Assembly (NCBI GenBank): GCA_013399695.1
Contig: VXAU01001755.1
Span: 561,048 to 625,047 of the forward strand
From: Formicarius rufipectus
Taxonomy: Eukaryota > Chordata > Aves > Passeriformes > Formicariidae
DNA: 64,000 nt
Direction: 5' to 3'
Shown here: positions 54,845 to 64,000 of the stretch, in pieces
Layout: each line of letters starts with the position of its first letter
Numbering within the stretch: the first letter of the stretch is position 1
Notes under the pieces: generated by a model
Databases searched by the model: none
What the model saw: the letters and a program-made list of their open reading frames with translations, nothing else
Told to the model about the DNA's origin: nothing
Position numbers and translations under genes: made by a program

Positions 54845-56099
54845 TTGCTTTCTAGAAACACCAAATGACAGTATCAACTAGTGGAGTAGTTTCTGGTGTC
54901 AGAGTAGTTAACCTGTTAAGGAAAGGCACCTGGATGATAGTTCAAGATCTCTGCAGAATCAAAAAGAGTAATTGCAAACATTCATTGTAATATCAAATAC
55001 TGGGGTTTGTCCCCTACATTTTCTTTTACTTCAAACAATGTTCCTCTTTTATCCCTACTGAGAGTGACAACTTGTAGATAGAAAAAGCAAAACTTTTGAC
55101 TAAAGATTTGGCGGGAGTTGTTTGTTGTCTTTCTTCCCCAATACGATTGTCTTCAGTTTGTGCCAGCTGCTTGGTGTATGTGCACATGGACACATTTTGA
55201 CAGCACTGGCATCGTTCAGGGTTTCAAATTCATACTCCTCAGAGATGGTAATATTTGATGACACCAAGACACAGGTTTAGTTCCCAGGACTACAGTCATA
55301 CAGCAACTCAAGAGTTATTGAAGTTGCATCAGCAACAAATGTAAACTTGTAGCAGAAGTTCCATGAGGCTTTCCCACAAAATCCCTATCCTGGAAGTCCA
55401 TTCCACTCCACCTCTAGCCACAGGCTCATTTGAATACCTCCTCATTAAAACAGAAGCAGCCTCTTGTCTTTAAAGGGAAAAGTCACATCAACCTCACACA
55501 CACCTCTATTTCCACATAACACTTGGCTGCTGATTCCAGGTTCCCTCTTCCAAGCCTATCACTTCTACTATACAAAATCATGCATATGCTCTGCAAGAAA
55601 ATCATGTCCCACCTAATACACTTGTGTATAGGAATGCTATATACAGAGTTTACAGCTTCTCCTCCTCCCCAGCAAAGAAACATACACCACACCACACTCA
55701 CAAGCATAGTATTACAAAATCCATTCTAACCCACTTGTTCTTTTGACTGGTACTTCATGGTTTTGAGCAGCGTTTTGGATGGCAGCTCCCGGTCTGCCAC
55801 ATAGTGTTAACTTTTGTCCTTTCAAAAAAAATAAAATACAAGGATGCAATACAAGGATTCTGACTCTAAGTCAGAAGAGAGATTGTAAGAAAAACCTGAA
55901 TGCCTTTTACGTTATGTAAACTGAAGTCCTCCGATAAAACATCTGGTTGAAATCAGAATCGGAAGGTGGTAGAATGTACAGTCATCACCTGCTTTCCTCT
56001 GTGCTCCCTTTTACCAGCGTTTGGCACCTCTGTTCTTCATTCAACATTCCCATTTTCTTAATTTTTACTTTAAGGGAATGACTATCCTGAGAGTTCAAT

Positions 56100-56178
56100 T
56101 TATAAGAGTATTTGAGCAACATATGGGGAATGAGTACTTGCTATAGCAGCCAACAAAGGCAAGTCATTGGATTCAATC
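56100..56178 (-). CDS. FNIP2: FNIP2 terminal coding exon
   Basis: The exon opens after a TTTCTAG acceptor and completes the glycine codon split across the intron (GG from the previous exon plus G). It encodes 25 further residues, starting IESNDLPLL and ending HSPYVAQILL, then TAA at 56100-56102. This invariant tail closes the C-terminal DENN-type domain of folliculin-interacting proteins, which bind folliculin and act with it at the lysosome on Rag GTPases, and also bind AMPK and HSP90. The exon is too short to stand out as a frame of its own; it was found from the known tail and the matching splice phase. Downstream lies the 3' UTR. Confidence 0.95.
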
Positions 56179-57372
56179 CTAGAAATTAAAAAAAGACAGA
56201 CTTTAAAATACACAGTCATCTTTGCAAGAGAAACACAAGATATTTTTCATCCACTTTAAATACATTGGAAGTGCCTTGCTATAACTAAGTTCATTGTCTA
56301 TTGCCATTACTCACAACATACCAGTACAGGTAGGTCATAATGCCTAAAATCCAGAAGAAGCATGCTACCATTTAGGTCAAAAGATAGCAGTATTACATTC
56401 GGTGCTATACAATCTTTTGTAGTTTAAATAAAACCCCTTTATTTATTTGCTAAACCATAAGCCTCAGCTTGTAGTCTTACCCGTCAGTAGAAACCAATTT
56501 AAGGAAGTACTAAGTAGCAGTTTATGGAAGACTGTGCATTTCAGGGTTTGAATATTACTCAGTTCACTACACAGTAGCCCTTTTTTACCAAAAATTGACT
56601 AAAAGCTGGAATTGTTACTATACAGTAACAGATCAAGGAATGTCTCTGAAATGCAATGGTCAGTTTCCAACCATTTGCAAAGGTGAAGCTGCTCAGAGGC
56701 TAGGATGCATGTATATATTTTTATATATATTTAATATATATACACACACTGAGAAAAGGGCTTATCTCACTATTTACGGCTACATTTCTGAATATGAAAC
56801 CTTGAACAGTCTGGAAAAAGATAAATTAGATTTAATTCAGACTGCTAAAATGCATCTTGAGAATATGTATTCACTTCTTCCCCCTTTTCTGCTGTCAGCA
56901 AGCACATCCCTAAAGGTTATATGCCAAAGAAGTAGTATTATTAGGGGAGAGATGCCAAACAGGACACCTGTTTGTTTTTCTACACCTGTTTTTTCAGATC
57001 CCCCTCTTCTCTTAACATAAAAATTCAACACCTAATCCTCCAAGAATTCTTAAGTATTTGTTGGAATGAAGTTTTCATTAAGGAGATCACAACAGAAGGG
57101 AGTGAACATGTATGCATGGATAACTTATGACCAAACTTTCTTTATTCTGAAGATTTAAGAGTGGCAAGTTTGTTCCTGCTGTGGAAATGTCTCCTCCTGA
57201 TTGCCAGATAGAACAGTAGAACCCATTTTTACACATTATTAGGCATATGAAAGAGGAGAGTACTAAATATGAAGCAAGTCCTTGTAAGAACAAGATGTCA
57301 ACATTCAGATGAAAAGGAAAAATAACTGACCCACTTTTGCCATTGGTTAAGACTGATACCTGCAATACTCAC
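56179..57372 (-). other. FNIP2 last intron
   Basis: A 1.19 kb intron with a GTGAGT donor and a CTAG acceptor, phase 2. It contains an AT/AC repeat at 56711-56749. The plus-strand frame 56595-57020 (141 codons) inside it is antisense to the gene and unsupported. Confidence 0.85.
56711..56749. repeat. (AT)n/(AC)n microsatellite
   Basis: TATATAT blocks with T and TTA interruptions run into four AC units, within the last FNIP2 intron. Confidence 0.85.
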
Positions 57373-57488
57373 CCCAATACAATTCCTAGTTCTTTTACAT
57401 GCACTCTTGTATGTCCACGCAGATATTCTGAAAGCATTTTGCTTTTGAGATACATCTCCTGTAGTCTATCCTCAAGATGCATTATGCA
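57373..57488 (-). CDS. FNIP2: FNIP2 penultimate coding exon
   Basis: The exon encodes 38 complete residues (CIMHLEDRLQEMYLK..., ending HVKELGIVL) plus the first two bases of a glycine codon, between a GTTTACAG acceptor and a GTGAGT donor. The MHLEDRLQE and RVHVKELG blocks are among the most conserved of the folliculin-interacting family and form part of the C-terminal DENN domain that faces folliculin. Splice phases are 0 at the start and 2 at the end, and they fit the neighbouring exons exactly. I recall CIMHLEDRLQEMYLKSK as the FNIP2-like form, against CVMHLEDRLQELYFKSK in FNIP1, but that is from memory. Confidence 0.96.
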
Positions 57489-60400
57489 CTGTAAACACAG
57501 ACAAAAAAACCTCAGANCCTTGTATCTCAGAAGATAAAATAAATCTCTACTCCAACATCTAAAAGAGGCAATCTGTTTTGCTACAACTATGCTAAGAATA
57601 TTTAAAAAATTAGTGCCCCACAAAGAGGAAGCCCCTGATAGAACAGGGTCAATTCCAGCTCTCCTGGGCAGCAAGTTTGCTGTACAAATTACAGAACTAT
57701 ATTTCACTACGGTAAGCCACTGTGTTCCTGCTGACTTAAGTAGTTTCAACCAGATTCAAAACCACTCAAGACATCTTACTAAGAGTCCAACTAGAATTCT
57801 TGGATCCAGATGTCTTTGTTATAAGTCAGTACTATTTTTCTGAAAGATGTGGTTTAGACAACAGTTCCTAAACTTATCATTCTAGCTCTAAGGGTCTAGT
57901 GCCATTCAAGAAAATAAGACTCAGGAAGTAGAAGACACCAGCACCTTATTCATCAGAAAATAACTCTTTTACTGACTGCTTTCTTGTAGCAGCTAATTTA
58001 CAAATCCATTTTAGGCATTTGTTTTTATTATTCCTAGGTATTTCTAGTTCAAAATTGCTTAAACATTTGATGCTGATTACCAAAAGGTGATAGGTCAAGC
58101 TGAAACATCAGTTAAATCACTCTTCTTTCAGCAGTGGAATGCTAGAAATGCATATTATTTTTAAATACAGTCATGTGATGCATGGCAATTTCTCATACAC
58201 CAACTACAACAGAGCAGATGAACCTCAGCTTCAAAGAGAGAGGGGTTATTTTGGGAAGACAAGGTCAGTACATAGTGTGTCTTCACAAGGTGAGTAGATA
58301 GAATATCTTAACAAGTATTTTGGTCTAGGACAAAAGGCACATTCTGTTTGATATATTCCTTCTTTTCACAAGGATGACCACTTCAGAAAAGTTAAATTAG
58401 TTCAGTTGTCCAAACTCCACAAGATGAAAGCAGGAAGCACATGCAGAACATCACATTATCAAACATATAATCATCCAGCAGGCACAGACAGCAATCAGCA
58501 GCAGTAGCATCAAACAGCTTCAGGCCATCACCCCACGTACTTTGAGTTGAATGAAAATCATAGGTACTAGAAATGAGATCTGGTAAAACCAGTTTTGTTA
58601 ATTAAAAAAATAATGAGGGGGGCTGGAAATAGACTCAGGCTTGTAGGTAGTCTATTATGATTTTCTTTTTGTTTGTCTGGAGCAAGATGAAGATTTTTAA
58701 TGATTTTTTTAATGAGCTAATATCAAGTCAATGATAGAAGATGAAGGGGCATGTTAAAAAAATGTGCTACATGGTAATAGAGTAAAATAGTTGTCACCAG
58801 TGGATGAAAGGCAAAAGTTTTTTGGCAGTAATTTGATCTATTTCCTTCAAGTAAAGGTTCACTCCTCATTACAATCATAACACTTCTGATTCTGGCCAAA
58901 GGGAAGCATTCGTATCTTTTCCATTAGAGGTAACCCTAATGCAAAAAGCCTATGAGCACTTGCTCAAAGTTCCACAAACCAGTAGTTCAATACATTTCAA
59001 TTCCAGTATTTGTGTAAAGGATCATTTCTTTCTTTTTTAAAGTTGTGAGGGAGCAAGTAAGAAAGAAATACACATTTTAAAAGAGGATTGTTTACATAAT
59101 ATAATCTGCTCCTCCTGAATACCAGGAAATAATCAAGAGACATTTCTCCACACAAGCTTGGTACATTAACCCATTTTGTTCAAAATGTCCACAAGTCCCT
59201 TTTTTTTTTTTCTTTTTTAATGTTAGATTCCTCTGCAGTTTTTTCCTCAGTGACTAAATGGGAGAAAAAAAAAAAAAGTCAAGTTACTCCTAAAAATAGA
59301 AGAGTAGCTTAAAATGAGTTTAAAGGTGCAAGTAAAACTTTTGGCACATTGCTGAAATGCAGCAGTTGGAATCATCATTTCCCTCTTACCAGGGCATACT
59401 GTAATCCTCTACAGCACTGTTACTAGTCTAAAGTGCCATAGGAAAGATATCACCACTTGCCTTTCATCTGATCCTCAAGCTGGGTTTTGCTTTTTGTTGT
59501 ACCACAAAAAAACAAAAATACTTATTCCCCCAAACATCTAAAGAAACATGTACTCCTAATGGAAACTTCAAACATACTGCATTATGCTTATCTCTGATTG
59601 ATATTAGTACATCAGTACATATGGGTTTTGTCCAAATTTGAATCAACAGAAACACTACAATTAAAAAGTCACACTTCTCCCCCTAGAGTTTAGTGGAATA
59701 CTTAACTTCCATTCATCGATGTTCATTTTAGCAGAGTTGCAAAATCCACCAACAGAAAGATCAAAGTGTTTCTAACGTGGATTACTGAAAATTTACAAAC
59801 TACTAGCACTGTCACTTCACTGTTCCTTTTTACAAGGAAAAGCAAATAAAAACCTGGAAATTATTTCACCTCCAGATCCCTTCCAAACCACACAAACCAT
59901 ACAGAAATCAAATACACAAACCCCAAGGCAAAATTGGAAATAAAATTCCAGTTGCAGAATCAACGATTCAGTTTAAAAATGTTTGAAAAAATTTAAGGTG
60001 TGACTGTGCTAGTGTTAGGATATAATTTCAAGCAAACTTGTGTAGTTTTCAATGCCTAGGATAATCCAGAGACAACACTGAAAAATGTACCCGCATATTT
60101 TGCTTAGCACTTGACTTCAAGAATTCAGTGTAATGAACACTACTTTTATCCAAGACATTGTCAACTAGTACTACCTACAGCTGTTAGTATTTAGCTCTAT
60201 CTTTCTTTTCCATCTGCTTGCACAGTAATTACACAGGATTCCTGCAAAGTTTCTCAAGGCTATCTGCTGAAGGACAGTTCAAGTCTGCTAACTGGAAAAA
60301 GCGTGTCTACTGAAAAAAAAAACCCAGTCCATCTCCCCTCATCTACAACTGTGCATTAAAAACTGTGTTACACTTAATGCTGTCAGACTTGTGGATAATT

Positions 60401-61072
60401 TTGTTGTAATGGCAAAGCCAGCACTACTCATCTGCTATGATGAACTCTGCAAACAAGGAGAGGAAAAGATGCTGTGGGACAGGGAATACGCAATATTACA
60501 AAATAACATCCCCATTCTCCCAGCTGTCTCATCCCATTAATCCTATGGCGACATCAGCAAGGCTACCTGAGACAGCACTTGCTGACAGGGTTGGCTAAAA
60601 TTTGTGTAAAATAGAAGGGTCAGATAAACACACAGAGGCACAATTATTTGGAAAGAGAAAATGCATCTACTGCAAGGGGTTGAATAGAAGGCCCCAAAAT
60701 AGAAAGTTATATGCTAGAAGCAGGCATGGGTAAATAGATACTTCAACAACTTAGGGAGTAAAGAAGTGTGGAAATCACACAAACAAAAAAAGTAAGAACC
60801 AAATTTAGGAGTCCTAAACATAAACACATGAGGACCATGTTAAAATTGCCTGAACAACTTGAGTTTTGGCAAATGTATTTTCAAGTAGTCAACTTTAACT
60901 TAATGTATTAAATGTAAATTACAGCTAAGCCACTATCCATTACTGGATTGTAGCATGGATTCTTTTCAACATGTTATAACAACTCTATTATTTCAGGTGT
61001 ACAAAACTCTGCATTTGCTATCTGAGCTACACAATTTTCATTAGCTTCAGTGTGCATTAAGGAAATACTTAC
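57489..61072 (-). other. FNIP2 intron, 3.6 kb
   Basis: Bounded by a GTAAGT donor (61067-61072) and a TTTACAG acceptor, phase 0. I see no further exon and no interspersed repeat, only T- and A-rich runs near 59200-59220 and 59263-59277. One ambiguous base (n) is at 57517, 29 bases upstream of the acceptor side of the next exon. Confidence 0.85.
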
Positions 61073-61273
61073 AAAGTCAGCTGGGATGTTGAGTTTGTAA
61101 AGCTGTAAAATAGACTGCAATAAACTGGATACTTGACTTGAAACCAAAACATCCTTGCCTAACTTCATAGTGTCCATCATCTTTCTCTGGCTTGTAGCTA
61201 CTTGTACGTTCCATTTATCTGTGTCTGCAATAATGCAGACAGCTTCAGCTATGGGCTCATCTAGCACTGGATG
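61073..61273 (-). CDS. FNIP2: FNIP2 internal coding exon, C-terminal domain
   Basis: A 201-base exon of 67 codons, phase 0 at both ends, between TGTTGCAG and GTAAGT. It encodes HPVLDEPIAEAVCIIADTDK, then a tryptophan-valine block (WNVQVATSQRK), and later LVSSQVSSLLQSILQLYKLN ending PADF. HPVLDEPIAEAVCIIAD is a signature of the folliculin-interacting proteins, where the C-terminal DENN domain contacts FLCN; the FLCN-FNIP complex acts as a GAP for RagC/D at the lysosome in amino-acid signalling to mTORC1. The SSQVSSLLQSILQLYKLNIPADF stretch differs from what I recall of FNIP1 (SSLVSNLLHSTLQLYKHN), which favours FNIP2. The sequence is intact, with no stop or frameshift. Confidence 0.97.
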
Positions 61274-61599
61274 CTGCAACAGAAACAAAATACAATTATG
61301 TGATGCTTTTATATATATATTTCTACAGCTCAGTATGAGGTTCTACTTCTATTCACACAGAGATAGGGAATAAGAAAGTGATTTAATGAATACTTTTGTC
61401 CAACAGGGAACAAAAGGCATCTCAAAAAATAAGGAATACAAACTTCAGTGATAGGATTTACATTAAGTAACTTTGGATCAAATCTTAACTGCCAGTTTGA
61501 TCAATGTGGGAATGGATTTCCCATATACAACCTGGAAAGAGTCCTGCCAGAGATGGACAGAAGAAAGCCATCCAGAGAATGTGGATACCTTGAACTGAT

Positions 61600-61619
61600 G
61601 TTTTAATATTGCTTAAAAT
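61600..61619. repeat. Left copy of a near-identical 20-bp flank of the LTR
   Basis: GTTTTAATATTGCTTAAAA here matches GTTTTAATTAGTGCTTAAAA at 62150-62169 with one gap and one mismatch. The two copies bracket the LTR-containing insert. See the finding on insertion mechanism. Confidence 0.55.
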
Positions 61620-61620
61620 G

Positions 61621-62140
61621 TGTGTTCCCCTTCCCCCCTCTGGAATCCATGCCTTCCCCTTCCCAGAATCCCTTTGTACCACTTCCCAGATACCATGTGC
61701 CCTTCCCAGAGAGCCCCTTCAGCGCTCCAAGACCACCCCCCAGGGAACAGAGGGGCGTGACCCACCTTTCTCCCTGAAACCTTTCCCCGCCTATATGTTA
61801 ATCCCCTAATCCCTGTTGGCCCAAAGCCACACAATACCTTTTCCCCCCATTGGAGAACCTGAACCCCCTCCAAGGGACTATAAAAAGTCCCTGCTTCCTG
61901 AATAGAGGCTCTGGCTCTCTCTCGCTCTCTCCCCAAGCTGGTGTGGTGTCTTTGTCCTTTGCCCAGGGTTCTGGCACCATGTGGCCGGGGGGAACCAGGG
62001 GAGAGCACCCCCTCCCCCTCTCCTAGATGCATGGACTAAAAGCCTAGCCTAGGAGCCTAAATTCATATCGTTGAGACCATCCCACCACCCAACACACCAA
62101 CGAGGCTTCATCACCCCATATATCCAACCCGGATAGATCA
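61621..62140 (+). mobile_element. Solo LTR of an endogenous retrovirus
   Basis: A block of about 520 bases differs sharply from its surroundings: C-rich, beginning TGTGTTCCCC and closing GGATAGATCA, which fits TG...CA LTR ends. It has a reversed CCAAT box (ATTGG at 61849-61853), a TATA box (TATAAAAA at 61879-61886), and 15 bases later AATAGAGGCTCTGG, a decayed form of the AATAAAGGCTCT poly(A)-signal/R start known in short avian LTRs, followed by a CT-rich R/U5 region. No internal gag/pol sequence or second LTR is present, so it is a solo LTR left by recombination or a related mechanism. It lies antisense in an FNIP2 intron. The exact ends are uncertain, as I see no clean 4-6 bp target duplication at these ends. 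Confidence 0.75.
61879..61886 (+). promoter_or_regulatory. TATA box of the solo LTR
   Basis: TATAAAAA within the U3 part of the LTR, 15 bases before the decayed AATAGA signal. It could in principle start plus-strand (antisense to FNIP2) transcripts; no evidence of activity. Confidence 0.6.
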
Positions 62141-62341
62141 AGGCATTTAGTTTTAATTAGTGCTTAAAAAAAAAAAAATCACCACTCCATTTTACTTTTT
62201 TCATGTACTCCACTTACCCTGAAAAGATACATTTCTTTCAAAATGAGGAGAGTAATAATTATACTGATCCAGTGATGTTGAAAGTATGTTCAGTGTTTCA
62301 GAGATATGAGATTTTACTGTGCACAATCAAGGCCAGGGTAT

Positions 62342-62965
62342 AACAGAATAGTTAGGGTTGGAAGGGATCTCTGGAGATCATCCAGTTCAACCCCCCATCA
62401 AAGCAGGGTCACCTGGAACAGGTGACAGAGAAACACATCCAAGATGGGTTTTGAATGCCTCCAGAGAGGGAGACTCCACAACCTCCCTGGGCGGCCTGTT
62501 CCAGTGCTCTGCCACTCTCAAGTTAAAGAAGTTATTCCTCATATTGAGATAGACCTTGTATTTTAATTTATGGCCATTACTCCTTGTCCTGTCACTGGGC
62601 ACCACATGCCACATCCACCTTTAAGATATTTGTATTTATTAATGAAATTCTCTCTGTTTTCTCTTTTCTAGACTAAAGAGGCCCAGGTACTGCAGTTCCT
62701 CCACACAAGACAGATGTTCCAGATCTCTAATAATCTCTGGGCCCTTTGCTGGACCCTCTCCAGTAGCTCCTTGCCTTTCTTGAACTGTGGAGATCAGAAT
62801 TGAAGACAATACCCCATACGTGGCCTCACTAGGACTGAGTAGAGGCAGGATCACCTCCCTCAACCTGCTGGTCACACTCTTCCCGATGCCTCCTGGGATG
62901 CCATTGGCCCTCCTGGCTGCAAGGGCACACTGCTGGCTCACAGTCAACTTGTCATCCACCAGTGA
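62342..62965 (-). mobile_element. CR1 LINE 3' fragment with ORF2 C-terminus
   Basis: The 3' terminus (plus strand GTTAGGGTTGGAAGGGATCT, then GGAGATCATCCAGTTCAACC) lies at 62342. Reading the minus strand, 62639-62959 gives DDKLTVSQQCALAARRANGI and, after a frame disturbance, LEHLSC..., LGLFSLEKRK; 62387-62614 gives PSDRTRSNGHKL and EHWNRPPREVVESPSLEAFK. These are the standard last blocks of CR1 ORF2. Frameshifts between blocks and the missing 5' part make it inactive. It is a different CR1 subfamily or age from the copy at 35434, whose 3' end differs, and it is sense-oriented within FNIP2. Confidence 0.95.
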
Positions 62966-63687
62966 AGAGACAACACTATATTAGACCAATCTGAGGTTTA
63001 AAGAAGTCACATACACACATCACTGTGCTGGATATTACATGCAGTTTGTGCCAGTAGATGATTCTTAATTGCTACAGAGAGGAGCTGCAGACAATTACTA
63101 GATAAGCATTTTAAATTACATATTAAACTCACACAGTTAGCAGTGAAAGATTAGTTACAAATTGTATAATTTAGGAGTACCTACAGTAGAGTAAGAACAT
63201 GGCAGAGTTCTTATCCATAGAGAATTACTTTCTGTAGTCAGTCATTTCTGCTACACAGTCTAGCATGGTACAGATCCCAAAAAGACTCTACCTCACTTGC
63301 AACATGTGCAACTAAGTGGCAAAATAAGATGTTTCAACTTGCACATCATTTTTCTGAAATCCAGATAATTCTGCCTGCTATTGTGATTGAAAAAAGAAGT
63401 AGTTTGAGGGTTTTCTTTCCTTGTTTGTAGCTTGAAGTTGCAAACAATTTTTATTAGGTTTATCTTTGAAGATATGACTAAAGACAGTATAAAGGAAAGA
63501 ACACGATTCTTGCGTAAGCAGGTTTTGCATATAATGAATTAAGGGCTTAATATCTTCCAAGAAGGAAGACATGGAAGGTGTGGCTGTTCAGAACAGGTAA
63601 ATAAAGAAACTATTGAAATAACGTGCTTCTCTGGATCTCAGTAATAGCACAACTCCTGCTATGACTCAGAATAGAACTTCAACTCAC

Positions 63688-63844
63688 ATGCATTGCATGA
63701 AGTAGATCTGCTAGGAGACACTGCTTGAGCTTTTCATCGTTATTTATTCCATGCAGCACTAGATCAGGTATATATGTGTGGCAGTAGCCACCCAGAAGTG
63801 ATCTTCCAAAGTTCTTCACACATTGACTGCTGATGGTATTTGAC
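63688..63844 (-). CDS. FNIP2: FNIP2 coding exon (rightmost in window)
   Basis: A 157-base exon between a TATTTCAG acceptor and a GTGAGT donor. After one base completing a split codon it encodes 52 residues: SNTISSQCVKNFGRSLLGGY, then CHTYIPDLVLHG, and DEKLKQCLLADLLHAMH, joining the next exon at HHPVLDEP. The GGYC..Y.PD.VLHG and DEKLKQCL blocks are typical of the region opening the C-terminal domain of folliculin-interacting proteins. Start phase 1, end phase 0; the frame is open and fits the next exon. The rest of the gene lies beyond the window on the right. Confidence 0.95.
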
Positions 63845-64000
63845 CTGAAATATAGAAATACAAAGCAGGTAAGGTTGTTGCTTGATGAACTGCATTCAGA
63901 TTTTATATGACTGTGAAGTTATATTTATCACCCTCTGCTTCTATTGCAAATATTAATCAACAACTGTACTTAATGTACATGTGAATGTTCACAGCAGTAA
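63845..64000 (-). other. Partial FNIP2 intron at the window edge
   Basis: Intron sequence upstream of the rightmost exon; its donor lies outside the window. Nothing else recognisable. Confidence 0.8.

Larger units (their letters stand above)
52359..56099 (-). other. FNIP2: Probable FNIP2 3' untranslated region
   Basis: This runs from the base after the stop codon down to the candidate distal poly(A) signal at 52353. The stretch lacks interspersed repeats and has no coding frame of note, which fits a long AU-rich vertebrate 3' UTR. A proximal signal at 54839 would give a 1.26 kb version. The extent is inferred from the signals only; there is no transcript evidence in the sequence itself. Confidence 0.45.
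61274..63687 (-). other. FNIP2 intron, 2.4 kb, carrying an LTR and a CR1
   Basis: Phase 0 intron with a GTGAGT donor (63682-63687) and a TTGCAG acceptor. Roughly half of it is transposable-element sequence: the solo LTR at 61621-62140 (antisense to the gene) and the CR1 piece at 62342-62965 (sense). The remainder is unique. Confidence 0.85.

Noticed and set aside
56595..57020. 141-codon plus-strand frame
   Set aside because: Sits in the last FNIP2 intron on the opposite strand, runs through an AT/AC repeat and has no known relative.
61613..62032. 139-codon minus-strand Gly/Arg-rich frame
   Set aside because: It lies wholly within the C-rich solo LTR, antisense to its TATA box and R region; no retroviral gene is present.
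1..64000. CRISPR arrays, phage, operons, tRNA or rRNA genes
   Set aside because: No regularly spaced repeat-spacer array, no dense coding, and no cloverleaf or rRNA sequence was found. The exon structure and CR1 elements show vertebrate nuclear DNA.

Overview
This is a 64 kb piece of a vertebrate nuclear genome, almost certainly a bird. The evidence is avian-type CR1 LINE fragments with their characteristic 3' ends, a short TATA-containing solo LTR of avian endogenous retrovirus type, AT-rich non-coding DNA without SINE (Alu/B1-like) copies, and spliced exons of a vertebrate gene. Several long G/T-only tracts suggest, but do not prove, a songbird. Nothing looks prokaryotic, plasmid or phage-like.

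The only protein-coding gene I can support is on the minus strand at the right end: the last four coding exons of a folliculin-interacting protein (63688-63844, 61073-61273, 57373-57488, 56100-56178). They splice in frame to 183 C-terminal residues ending at a TAA stop at 56100-56102. The family is certain. I favour FNIP2 over FNIP1 from remembered paralogue differences and from the long gap to the next promoter. The 3' UTR runs left from 56099, with candidate poly(A) signals at 54839 and, better, at 52353. The intron between the first two exons holds an antisense solo LTR and a sense CR1 fragment.

The left edge (about 1-250) is the end of a CpG-rich block with GC boxes and a YY1-type ATGGCGGC element pointing leftwards. 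It looks like the promoter or first exon of a gene that leaves the window on the minus strand. In mammals FNIP2 is followed in the same orientation by RAPGEF2 (and FNIP1 by RAPGEF6), so RAPGEF2 is the natural candidate, by inference only.

The 50 kb between (about 0.3-52 kb) is a gene-poor interval. I find three CR1 pieces (34974-35040, 35434-36600, 46421-46510), five G/T-rich and two A/C-rich tracts, a G-run cluster at 2269-2313, dinucleotide and poly(A) repeats, and short tandem duplications. Its open frames reach only 60-172 codons (245 in a low-complexity tract), as expected by chance, and none matches a family I know. No tRNA, rRNA or CRISPR array was seen.
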